From Planctomycetota bacterium (GTDB lineage: Bacteria > Planctomycetota > UBA1135 > UBA2386): a DNA stretch of 6,775 nucleotides. The stretch spans positions 1 to 6,775 of the forward strand of contig QJVU01000516.1 of NCBI GenBank assembly GCA_003235605.1, in the 5' to 3' direction. Position 1 is the stretch's first letter, and the number at the start of each line of letters is the position of its first letter. The translations under genes and the position numbers were made by a program. Of this stretch, positions 1-6,343 are shown in pieces. The notes beneath the pieces were generated by a model. That model was not told the origin of the DNA, made no database searches, and saw nothing but the letters and a program-made list of their open reading frames with translations.

Positions 1-1204
1 GAAGAAACTCTTCTGCTCCCTACCCATAGTCCTTTGCGCACCCTTGATAGCCCAGTCCGGCACCGTGCCTCCGGGCTACGACAGCACGGAATCCTCCGGG
101 TCCAGCGCCTACAGCTTCAACCTGGGAAGCTACGCCAACATGCGCGCCCAGATCAGCAACGCCGACCTGACCGGCAAGGGTGTCAAGGCCTTCACCGAGA
201 TCTCCTTCCGCCAGGACGCTTCGATCTCCAGCACCAGCGGGGTGGGCAGGACGTACACCCAGGTCACCCTCATGGTGGCCGACACGACCGTCGCCAAGCT
301 GAGCACCACCTGGGCGGCGAACTTCCTGACGACCCCGACCACGGTCTTCAGCGGCAAGCACAGCCTGCCCGACATCAGCACCCAGCCCTCCGGCTCCCCC
401 AACCCCTGGGACAACGGCGGCCTGATGATTCCCTTCAACACCAAGTACGTCTACACGGGCACCAACGACCTGCTGCTGGACATGACGATGCTGGGTGGCG
501 CCCTGGCCAACTCCGCCGCCTGGGGCACCAACTCCACCGGATCCTCACCGTCCTATGCCTACTACCTGGACGGCCGGACGGTCATTACCTCCGCCGGTGG
601 CAGCCTTTCCAGCTCCGGTCTCACCACGAGCACCTGCCCCACGGTGAACGACAGCAGCTCCACCGCCACGACCGGTCCGAACTCGTACTTCTGGCACTGG
701 TCCTACGCGAAGGACACGGGGAGCGCGACCACCAGCGACAAGATGCAGTACTACTTCCAGATCAGCAGCTTCCCGCCGAGCATTCCGGTGATACAGGCCG
801 TGTGCCTCAACGGCACCCGGGTCCACAACGATCCCAACTTCCCAGTGATCCCGGGCCTCGGCTGCCAGAACCTGCTGGTGGACCTGAAGCTGCTCTTGAC
901 CCTGAACAGCTTCACCAGCAGCTCCAGCGGTTCGGCCAACACCAACATCAGCAACTACATCCCCTTCGCCCAGAAGGCGGTGGGCGCTCATATCTTCACC
1001 CAGTCGATATGGAACGACACCAAGAACGGCAACGCGCACCTGTCACGGGTGAGCGACACCACGATCCAGCCTCAGCCCGCGCCGGCGGACTTCAACGGCA
1101 AGTACGCCTACCGCTATGCCCCATCGACGGGGGTCATTCCCACGACGAGCTTCTCCCCGACCCAGAGCAACGTCCCGCTGTTCCGCTACAACCTGCCCAA
1201 CTAG
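1..1204 (+). CDS. Secreted Ser/Thr/Asn-rich protein of unknown function (start codon cut by left edge)
   Basis: The reading frame is open from base 2 and begins KKLFCSLPIVLCAPLIAQ. Base 1 is a G, so the start is very probably an ATG whose first two bases lie outside the window; the full protein would be 401 residues. The N-terminus is a typical Sec signal peptide (two Lys, hydrophobic core to about residue 17, likely cleavage after Ala18), so the product is exported. The mature part is rich in Ser, Thr, Asn, Gly and aromatics, has alternating beta-strand-like stretches, only three Cys (about 213, 269, 289), and no transmembrane segment, LPXTG, PEP-CTERM or other visible sorting signal. I see no catalytic motif. 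The first 150 residues (a FRQD motif, then TTPTTVFSGKH, then YVYTGTNDLLLDM) resemble from memory a family of planctomycete secreted proteins of unknown role. It converges with the ABC operon and need not be functionally linked to it. The frame is certain, the function is not. Confidence 0.85.
   Translation, partial: KKLFCSLPIVLCAPLIAQSGTVPPGYDSTESSGSSAYSFNLGSYANMRAQISNADLTGKGVKAFTEISFRQDASISSTSGVGRTYTQVTLMVADTTVAKLSTTWAANFLTTPTTVFSGKHSLPDISTQPSGSPNPWDNGGLMIPFNTKYVYTGTNDLLLDMTMLGGALANSAAWGTNSTGSSPSYAYYLDGRTVITSAGGSLSSSGLTTSTCPTVNDSSSTATTGPNSYFWHWSYAKDTGSATTSDKMQYYFQISSFPPSIPVIQAVCLNGTRVHNDPNFPVIPGLGCQNLLVDLKLLLTLNSFTSSSSGSANTNISNYIPFAQKAVGAHIFTQSIWNDTKNGNAHLSRVSDTTIQPQPAPADFNGKYAYRYAPSTGVIPTTSFSPTQSNVPLFRYNLPN
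2..52 (+). other. Sec signal peptide of the secreted protein
   Basis: These codons give residues 2-18: a basic start (KK), a hydrophobic core (LFCSLPIVLCAPLI) and a small residue at the proposed -1 position (Ala18). The next residues, QSGTVPPGY, are polar and Pro/Gly-rich, as is usual just after a cleavage site. Cys13 is not in a good lipobox (it is followed by APL rather than a small polar stretch, and preceded by VL rather than Ala/Gly), so signal peptidase I is preferred over lipoprotein processing. Confidence 0.7.
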
Positions 1205-1242
1205 GGCCCTGACAGAAGCGGGCGGCTCCGGCCGTCCACGAC

Positions 1243-1270
1243 GAGGGCAGGAGCTTCGGCTCCTGCCCTC
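1243..1270. terminator. Perfect 12-bp stem-loop with TTCG loop between convergent genes
   Basis: GAGGGCAGGAGC at 1243-1254 is the exact reverse complement of 1259-1270, separated by the tetraloop TTCG. On the + strand the loop is closed by C-G, giving the unusually stable cUUCGg form, so the hairpin is best suited to end the + strand gene that stops 38 nt upstream. It also lies 31 nt beyond the stop of the minus-strand lipoprotein gene and could serve both. Neither side has a clear run of T: TCTGG follows on the + strand and GTCGTGG on the minus strand. Termination may therefore be weak, or the stem may mainly protect mRNA ends. Confidence 0.75.
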
Positions 1271-1301
1271 TCTGGTGTACGGGCCACCCCTGCCGTCTTC
1301 G

Positions 1302-2114
1302 CTACTTCCGGTCGGTCTTGCCGTCGGTTTCGGTCTTGCCGTCGGTTTCGGTCTTGGCGTCGGTTTCGGTCTTGCCGCCGCCGTCGGTCTTGCCGCTGCC
1401 GTCGGTCTTGCCGCTGCCGTCGGTCTTGCCGCTGCTCGTGGCTTCGCGGGCCTCGCGCCCGTCCGCAGTGTAGGTCTCGTCCAGCAGCTTCGCCATCGCG
1501 CGGCTCAAGGCGACCCCGGTGAGCAGTTGGATGTTGGGAGGCGTGGTCAGGACAAAGTCGCTGTCGACCAGTTCGCGGAACTCCTTGCTCAACCACACCG
1601 GACGCTTGCCCGTGGCGTCCGCAGGACCCCGGATCCGCATGTTCAGTGCCACCACCGCGTAGGTACGAGCCCCGTAGTATGGGTGGACCCTGTGCTCCCA
1701 GGCTCCGTGGAAGGTCGTGAGCTCCGGTTCGATGATCACATCCGAGTCTGTCGGGGCATCGGTGAGGCCCAGGTATATGCCGCTCTTTTTCAGCTCGTCC
1801 CGCAGGACGTCCTCGACCATGGCTCGAACCGGCCTGTTCCAGTGCCCCTCGCCGAGGAACTCGGCCACTACGGCACCCTCGGGGGCTGGCGGTGGCTTGC
1901 GGTGGTCCTGCAGTGGCGCGATGTAGGCACGAAACGGGCGGGGGCTCTTGGCGGCAAACGGCGGCGAGCGGTAGAGCATCCGGTTCGTCGCCAAGTCCGG
2001 CGCGTTCGATGAAGGCGTGCTACAACCGCCAGCGACCAGTCCGAGCGTCAGCCCGAGCGCCAGCCCCACTCCTCGATAACCACCCATACCCAGGACTGTA
2101 GGGGCGTGGCGCAT
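1302..2114 (-). CDS. Lipoprotein with a Lys/Thr/Asp/Gly repeat tail, last gene of the ABC operon
   Basis: 270 residues. The N-terminus has a hydrophobic stretch (about 15-28) ending VAGGC, a slightly loose lipobox with Cys31 as the lipidated residue. The start at 2114 is chosen because an AGAAGAG-like stretch lies upstream; Met10 (base 2087) would still leave a signal peptide but has no visible ribosome binding site. After a Ser/Pro-rich linker, residues 61-212 form one compact domain: a strand (FRAYIAPLQD), an amphipathic helix (VRAMVEDVLRDELKKSGIY), further strands (DVIIEPELTTFHG, YAVVALNMRIRG, PVWLSKEFRELV) and a last helix (LLTGVALSRAMAKLLDET). This order resembles the small alpha/beta folds of ABC-transport auxiliary lipoproteins (PqiC/YmbA type) and YajG/LptE-like lipoproteins, but I see no diagnostic motif, so the family is a guess. 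Residues 226-270 are the repeat tail. The gene starts 43 nt after the DUF4340 gene on the same strand, which suggests an outer-membrane or periplasmic partner of the transporter. Confidence 0.85.
   Translation of the reverse strand: MRHAPTVLGMGGYRGVGLALGLTLGLVAGGCSTPSSNAPDLATNRMLYRSPPFAAKSPRPFRAYIAPLQDHRKPPPAPEGAVVAEFLGEGHWNRPVRAMVEDVLRDELKKSGIYLGLTDAPTDSDVIIEPELTTFHGAWEHRVHPYYGARTYAVVALNMRIRGPADATGKRPVWLSKEFRELVDSDFVLTTPPNIQLLTGVALSRAMAKLLDETYTADGREAREATSSGKTDGSGKTDGSGKTDGGGKTETDAKTETDGKTETDGKTDRK
1314..1439 (-). repeat. Seven tandem 18-bp units encoding the lipoprotein tail
   Basis: On the + strand the units begin at 1314, 1332, 1350, 1368, 1386, 1404 and 1422, each starting GGTCTTG. There are two subtypes: GGTCTTGCCGTCGGTTTC (first two units, with one change in the third) and GGTCTTGCCGCTGCCGTC (fifth and sixth, with close variants in the fourth and seventh). 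Each unit encodes six residues, in the protein running from DGSGKT types to ETDGKT types (residues 226-267). The period is a multiple of three, so gain or loss of units changes tail length without breaking the frame. The array ends 9 nt before the stop codon. Confidence 0.95.
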
Positions 2115-2157
2115 GGCAATCCACTCTTCTGGTCATCTCCTGTCCGGTCATCCCGGC
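2115..2157 (-). promoter_or_regulatory. Short spacer before the lipoprotein gene with an imperfect direct repeat
   Basis: This 43-nt gap is the only real intergenic space within the minus-strand unit. On the + strand it holds two similar 13-mers, TCTGGTCATCTCC (2128-2140) and TCCGGTCATCCCG (2143-2155), spaced 15 bp apart. Read on the minus strand this gives two GATGACC copies, the second preceded by AGGA and followed by AGAAGAG, which may serve as the ribosome binding site. I see no convincing -35/-10 pair or terminator, so read-through from the DUF4340 gene is the simplest reading. Confidence 0.35.
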
Positions 2158-3984
2158 CTACTCTCCCCTCGACCAGCGCTCCAGCAGCCGCTTCAACAGG
2201 CTGTTGTTCACCTCGTAGACAGCCCTTGGCGCGGCTGAACCTCCTGGACCGCCCTTGGCCAGGTCCGTGCCCACCAGGACGACGCCGCCATGAAGCCAGG
2301 CGCGCAACTCCAGGAGCACATCCGAGTCGGTGTTTGGCCGGAGCAGCCTGAGGAAGAGCGGCGAGCCAAGATCGTCGGGCGGCGTGAGTGCTCGCCGGGC
2401 CTGCAGGTTGGGCAGGTGATCCTCCACCAGTTCCCCGACCTCGGGGTCCGGCTCCTGGCTGCCGTCCGCCCGCCACTCCCGTCCCACCTTTCGATAGACG
2501 AAGCCCGTCTTGCCGTCGCCGGTGACCTCCAACCGGAACGAGTGCAGCTTGAGGTCCGTGACCCGCAGCTCCAAGAAGTCCACCCAGCGCTGGTGATCCG
2601 GTGAGCGGCCGCGGACCTTGTCCGCGCTGGCCCTGGGGACTTTGGCGATGTAGGACTCGTCCTCACGCATGACGTAGGTGAACTCGCCGTCGTTCTTGCC
2701 GAGGCGCAGTGCGATGGTCTGGCGGGTGCGGTTCTCCTGCACCGAGACTCGGAACGCTCCCGCGCCGAGACCGTGCTCTTCGGGATCGGCGTTGTCCAGG
2801 AACTCCATGACCTGCATGGTCGTGAGTCCGTGGAGCAGTTCCGAAAGGCTGCTGGGGTCCAGGTTGCTGATCCTCGGCGCGTGCATCCTGAAGACCTGCC
2901 CCATGCCGATGCGCAGGTCGATCTTGGGCTGGCTCCCGCCGGGTTCCAGCAGGATACGGACCATGTCTTCCCGCCTGATGGGCAGCAGCAGTCGGGCCCG
3001 CAGCAGGTCGGCCTTGGCCTGCAGGGCTCTGAGGCCGTCCTTGAGGGTGATCTCGAATGCCATGTTGCGGCGGGCGTGGTAGCCCCAGTATCGCGGAGGT
3101 CCAGCGGTCGCTTGGGTGTAGATCTTGATGTCCTCGGTGCCCCGCTCCGACTCGAGCACGACGTGGAACGTCGGCTCCTGGCTCGGACCGATCACGCTGT
3201 CCACACCGCCGGAAAGGAAGGCGCTGGCAGTAAGGCCCTGGAGGATGCTCAGGTAGTTCGTCACCACACCCTGGTCTGCGCGCATGTTCCCGGGCTTGGT
3301 GATCCAGAACTCTCCCAGGTGGTTCCTGGTGAGTTCCAGCTCGGAGACCGTGCCCCCGGTACGGTAGGTGACCCGGGACACCTTGAGCATCGACATGACC
3401 TGCCGATCCACCAGGACACGCTCGCGGGCATCGTCTGCCTGGATGTTGAGCGCTGTCCGTGGCGCGGTATTGGGGCACCGGTAGATGGTCTCCCCGCGAC
3501 GCACGTAAACGCCATCTCCCATCGGTGCGTCGTTCCCCATCTCGAGCGTGATGACCTCGCCGCCGCCGCCGCCCTCGCTGCCCGCCCCGAAGCGCAGCTG
3601 GATCGTGCGAACAGGCTGCTCGAGGCCGCACTGCGCCACCAGGTCCGGCTGGCGCTTCAGGACTGCCGCGTCGTAGCCCTCCAGCAGGACCGCGCTGTCG
3701 AAGACCTCCTGCAGGTTCTGCAGCAGGGCAAGGCTGGCCTTGTCGCGCAGCGGCTCGCGAACCCAATAGCCACTGTCGCGAGTGCGGACGATCTTTATGG
3801 CCTCGGTTTCCTGGCGGGGCCGGGGCCAGATCACGATCTCGTGGGCCTCCAGAAAGCGGTAGCCCTTGAGCGCGCGCTCCGCGGTCCTCGGGTTGGTGCC
3901 CTGCCGGTCGCCCTTGAAGAACAGGTAGGCACCAAGGCCGCACAACACGAGCAGCAGCAGTACGATCGTGCGCCAGCCCTTCAC
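2158..3984 (-). CDS. DUF4340-type membrane-anchored protein of a Gld-like ABC operon
   Basis: 608 residues from a GTG start at 3984. The frame is open further upstream to an ATG at 4044, but the GTG is preferred: it overlaps the stop of the GldG gene as GTGA, has GGAG six nt upstream, and gives a start VKGWRTIVLLLLVLCGLGAY with one transmembrane helix right at the N-terminus (about 5-23). The rest is predicted to face the periplasm. Charged positive residues precede the helix and there is no second helix. The large domain has the DUF4340 pattern: beta strands, a Trp-x-x-x-x-Pro segment (for example GYWVREPLRDKA at 72-83 and EFWITKPGNMRAD at 225-237), then a helix ending in a hydrophobic patch. 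The pattern seems to recur four times along the protein. A Gly5 run at 138-142 comes from five GCC repeats on the + strand (3559-3573). DUF4340 proteins have no known activity; they occur next to GldA/F/G-like genes, as here, and probably belong to the same complex. Confidence 0.88.
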   Translation of the reverse strand: MKGWRTIVLLLLVLCGLGAYLFFKGDRQGTNPRTAERALKGYRFLEAHEIVIWPRPRQETEAIKIVRTRDSGYWVREPLRDKASLALLQNLQEVFDSAVLLEGYDAAVLKRQPDLVAQCGLEQPVRTIQLRFGAGSEGGGGGEVITLEMGNDAPMGDGVYVRRGETIYRCPNTAPRTALNIQADDARERVLVDRQVMSMLKVSRVTYRTGGTVSELELTRNHLGEFWITKPGNMRADQGVVTNYLSILQGLTASAFLSGGVDSVIGPSQEPTFHVVLESERGTEDIKIYTQATAGPPRYWGYHARRNMAFEITLKDGLRALQAKADLLRARLLLPIRREDMVRILLEPGGSQPKIDLRIGMGQVFRMHAPRISNLDPSSLSELLHGLTTMQVMEFLDNADPEEHGLGAGAFRVSVQENRTRQTIALRLGKNDGEFTYVMREDESYIAKVPRASADKVRGRSPDHQRWVDFLELRVTDLKLHSFRLEVTGDGKTGFVYRKVGREWRADGSQEPDPEVGELVEDHLPNLQARRALTPPDDLGSPLFLRLLRPNTDSDVLLELRAWLHGGVVLVGTDLAKGGPGGSAAPRAVYEVNNSLLKRLLERWSRGE

Positions 3985-3994
3985 AGTCTGCTCC
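3981..3994 (-). promoter_or_regulatory. GTGA stop/start overlap with ribosome binding site (GldG to DUF4340)
   Basis: The TGA stop of the GldG gene (3981-3983) shares bases with the GTG start of the DUF4340 gene (3982-3984). GGAG at 3991-3994 lies six nt before the GTG, inside the GldG coding end. This fixes the DUF4340 start and suggests that its translation is coupled to that of GldG, as expected for proteins needed in matched amounts. Confidence 0.7.
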
Positions 3995-5597
3995 GGCGCC
4001 AAAGGACCAAGACACCCACCACCAGGAAGAACCCCGGCACCCACAGCTTCAAGAGCCAGTCGACCCGGGAGAGCCGCGCCGCCCGCTGGTCGGGATCCAC
4101 GCCGGGCTTGGCGAGGGCCAGAGGGTAGCTGGACAGGGGTTCACGCCGGACCGTGACCAGGGCCTCCCGCTCGGCCAGCCACTGGAAGATGTTCAGGCCC
4201 AGGTCCACCTGCCCCTGCTTGTAGAAACCGTTCACCAGCGCCTTGCCCGAGAGCAGGATGAGCCGGCCGCTGCGCTGGTTCTCGGGGGCTCCTTCAGGCT
4301 GCACGAGGTCCACGATCGCCCCGACGCAGCGGGAACGGTAGGCGCTCTGGTCATGAGGCGGACTGAGGTCCGGCAGGCCATCCATGCCTCGCGGTGCCAG
4401 CCAGGCCGGGTCGGTGACCAGCAACGACATGTCGACGTTGGCACCCACAGGGGCCGGCTCCAACCGCGTGATGTCCCGAGCCTCCTGCATCAGCTGGGCG
4501 CGCCTGTCCGCCACCAGGGCCTGGGTGATCTTGTGCACCGGGTTCATCCGGCGGATCAAAAGCTGCACGACCTGCTCCGGATTGCTGACGCGTGCGCGGT
4601 AGGGCTGGCACACCAGCTCCGAACCCAGCTTGAGACCCAAGGGCTTGAGCAGGTTGTCGAGAGTCGGGTTCCACTCCACCGGCGTGGTTTGGTAGCTGAC
4701 GTTCAGGAACATGCGGCCGCCGCCCTTCAGGAACGCCAGGATTCGCTCGGCCTCGTCGTCCTGCAACTCGCGCCTCGGTTCGAAGCAGGCCAGGATCTCG
4801 GCGTCGGCAGGGACCTTTTCCTTGGCCAGGTTGACCTCCCCGAAGTGGAAGCCCTCCCGCTCGAGACCATTCATGAGCTCTGAGTAGCTGCTCCAGTGCG
4901 GACTCTCCACGTCCTCCTCACGATGACCCGTCAGCAGGTAAGCCTTCGGAGCGCCCTGGACCAACAGCCCCTTCAAGGCTGCTGAGATGGCAGCCTCTCC
5001 CCGATAGTCGGTCAGGCGTGGCGGGCGCTTGGCGGCGGGGGCACCGGGCGCGGGGGAACGGCTGCCCGGTTCCAGAACCGCCATCTCTTTGTCCACCGAG
5101 AGGGACTTGTGCCGGCTGCTCTCCTTGCCGTCCTTGTCTTTGATGAACAGGATCACGGTCACCGAGTTGCGGCCGCCGCCTCGCGTCTGAACGAACTTGC
5201 CGGTTTCCGCCGGGTTCCGCAGGAGGTCGTGGTGGAATACCCTGGCGGACTCACCACCGTAGTAGGCGTACTGACGCAACAGGTCCGTCGTGAGCTGCTG
5301 CAGGTGCTGGTGGATCGCGATGATATGGCGCTCCTCATCGGTGCCAACGCGGCGCAGGGGCTCGTAGATCGTGTGGAACTCGCAGCGCAGGCGAGGATCG
5401 CGGCTGAGCTGTTGCAGGAGTTCCTTGGTCTCGCGGGACACGGTGAAACGCGCTTGGGGCGACAGGTCCAGAAGCAGTTTGAGCTCCGGTTGTGCCGAAA
5501 CGAGCACCAGCATTACCCAGACAGAGAACATCAGCACCGATCCCAGCACCAACCTGGTCCAGCCTGCAAGCTGTCTTTTCGCCTGTGTCACCGCCAC
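3981..5597 (-). CDS. gldG-like: GldG-like ABC transporter auxiliary membrane protein
   Basis: 538 residues from a GTG start at 5597. A second in-frame GTG at 5591 would give a GTGA overlap with the permease stop; 5597 is kept because GGGA lies eight nt upstream of it. Two transmembrane helices frame the protein (about 14-35 and 517-533), leaving some 480 residues on the periplasmic side. Landmarks of the family are visible: FTVSRETKELLQQL at 51-64 (the usual Ser-x-x-Thr-x-x-x-Leu start of the domain), YLLTGHREEDV at 220-230, then the Pro and Glu of a FEPRRELQDDEAERILAFLKGGGR segment (272-295), and a C-terminal NIFQWLAERE (469-478) before the last helix. In Flavobacterium GldG works with GldF and the ATPase GldA in gliding; here the substrate is unknown. 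A Pro/Ala-rich stretch (about 177-194) looks like a flexible insertion between the two halves. The ends overlap both neighbours, so the gene is translated as part of the same unit. Confidence 0.9.
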   Translation of the reverse strand: MAVTQAKRQLAGWTRLVLGSVLMFSVWVMLVLVSAQPELKLLLDLSPQARFTVSRETKELLQQLSRDPRLRCEFHTIYEPLRRVGTDEERHIIAIHQHLQQLTTDLLRQYAYYGGESARVFHHDLLRNPAETGKFVQTRGGGRNSVTVILFIKDKDGKESSRHKSLSVDKEMAVLEPGSRSPAPGAPAAKRPPRLTDYRGEAAISAALKGLLVQGAPKAYLLTGHREEDVESPHWSSYSELMNGLEREGFHFGEVNLAKEKVPADAEILACFEPRRELQDDEAERILAFLKGGGRMFLNVSYQTTPVEWNPTLDNLLKPLGLKLGSELVCQPYRARVSNPEQVVQLLIRRMNPVHKITQALVADRRAQLMQEARDITRLEPAPVGANVDMSLLVTDPAWLAPRGMDGLPDLSPPHDQSAYRSRCVGAIVDLVQPEGAPENQRSGRLILLSGKALVNGFYKQGQVDLGLNIFQWLAEREALVTVRREPLSSYPLALAKPGVDPDQRAARLSRVDWLLKLWVPGFFLVVGVLVLWRRSRL

Positions 5598-6343
5598 TTT
5601 CGCGATCCCAGGGACTGGACGGTCAAGAACAGGAAGAACAGCGTGCCGCCCAGGTAGAACACTACCTGGCTAGTGTCCACGAGTCCGCGGCCGAACCAGT
5701 TGCTCAGGTGGGCGAACACGTTCGTCTGTTCGTGGAGGAGCCGCACAAGGTAATGGCTGTCGGGAGCCGGCTCCCAAAGGAACGGCAGCTGCAGGAGGGC
5801 ATAGTTGAAGATGATGGCACACAGTGAGGCCAGCAGCTGGTTGTCCGTGAAGCTGCTCGTGAACAGCCCTGCAGCCATCAACATCGAGCCCAGCAGGAAC
5901 AGGCCCAGATAGCCAGACACCACCGGCCCCAGAGGAAGAGCACCCAGGAAGGACCCCGTCGTCAGGATCCAGAGCAGCGGCAGCGTGGGCAACCAGAGGA
6001 CCGCAAAAAACAGCAACGCAGCCAACCACTTCCCGAGCACGACTTCGAAGTCCCGCACGGGTGCGCACATGAGCACCTCCAGCGAGCCGGTGCGCTTCTC
6101 CTCGGCGAAGCAACGCATGGTCAGTATCGGTGGCACCAGCAGGATCATCCAATGAGTGCTGTTGGTGAAAACGTACTGACTGGTGAAGTCGCTCTGGTCC
6201 CAAAAGTCGAACACCGCAACCGTTGCGGTGCGGCTGATCTCCAAACCCCTCCAGAGGTAGTAGAGCACCGCGATCACATAGGCAACCGGGCTGAAGAAGT
6301 AGGAGACGAGCTCCTTCTTGATGGTGGTGAGAATCGTGTTCAT
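5588..6343 (-). CDS. gldF-like: GldF-like ABC-2 type transporter permease
   Basis: 251 residues, the usual length for this family, from an ATG at 6343 that overlaps the ATPase stop as ATGA. The start MNTILTTIKKELVSYFFSPVAY is the standard cytoplasmic amphipathic N-terminus of ABC-2 permeases. About six transmembrane helices can be drawn (17-35, 64-80, 103-128, 138-160, 168-188, 221-244). Between helices 2 and 3 sits the hallmark cytoplasmic segment MRCFAEEKRTGSLEVLMCAPV (76-96), with the EEKRTGSLE core thought to contact the ATPase. The long loop after helix 5 carries the sequence around HEQTNVFAHLSNWFGRGLVD. With the ATPase it would form the membrane core of the transporter. The GldF label is by similarity of pattern and by the GldG neighbour; the cargo is unknown and a role in motility should not be assumed. 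Confidence 0.92.
   Translation of the reverse strand: MNTILTTIKKELVSYFFSPVAYVIAVLYYLWRGLEISRTATVAVFDFWDQSDFTSQYVFTNSTHWMILLVPPILTMRCFAEEKRTGSLEVLMCAPVRDFEVVLGKWLAALLFFAVLWLPTLPLLWILTTGSFLGALPLGPVVSGYLGLFLLGSMLMAAGLFTSSFTDNQLLASLCAIIFNYALLQLPFLWEPAPDSHYLVRLLHEQTNVFAHLSNWFGRGLVDTSQVVFYLGGTLFFLFLTVQSLGSRKWR

Noticed and set aside
44..1204. TTG at 44 as the start of the secreted protein
   Set aside because: It falls inside the hydrophobic core of the signal peptide and would remove it. The frame continues to base 2 with a good basic N-terminus and a G at base 1 that fits an ATG across the edge.
34..1212. Alternative + strand frame over the secreted protein gene (392 codons)
   Set aside because: The translation is His/Gln/Arg-rich with no signal peptide. 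The other frame has an intact signal peptide and natural composition.
1314..1439. CRISPR-like array
   Set aside because: The units are direct tandem copies with no spacers, stay in frame and code for protein residues.
1116..2012. + strand frame with Val-Gly-Leu-Ala repeats
   Set aside because: It is the antisense reading of the 18-bp repeats of the lipoprotein gene. It starts inside the secreted protein gene and has no support of its own.
2663..4015. Second long minus-strand frame over the DUF4340 gene
   Set aside because: It is a shifted frame of the same strand. The translation is Arg/Gly/Pro-rich and lacks the transmembrane start and DUF4340 pattern found in the accepted frame.
3985..4044. 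N-terminal extension of the DUF4340 protein to an ATG at 4044
   Set aside because: It would add 20 Gly/Pro-rich residues before the membrane anchor and overlap GldG by 64 nt. The GTG at 3984 has a well-spaced GGAG and a GTGA overlap.
2773..4128. Long + strand open frame (451 codons) across the DUF4340 gene
   Set aside because: It lies antisense to a gene with clear protein features and its translation is low-complexity without domains. Long antisense frames are common in high-GC DNA.
5109..5657. + strand frame of 182 codons over the GldG/GldF junction
   Set aside because: It is antisense to two well-supported membrane protein genes and shows no domain or signal.
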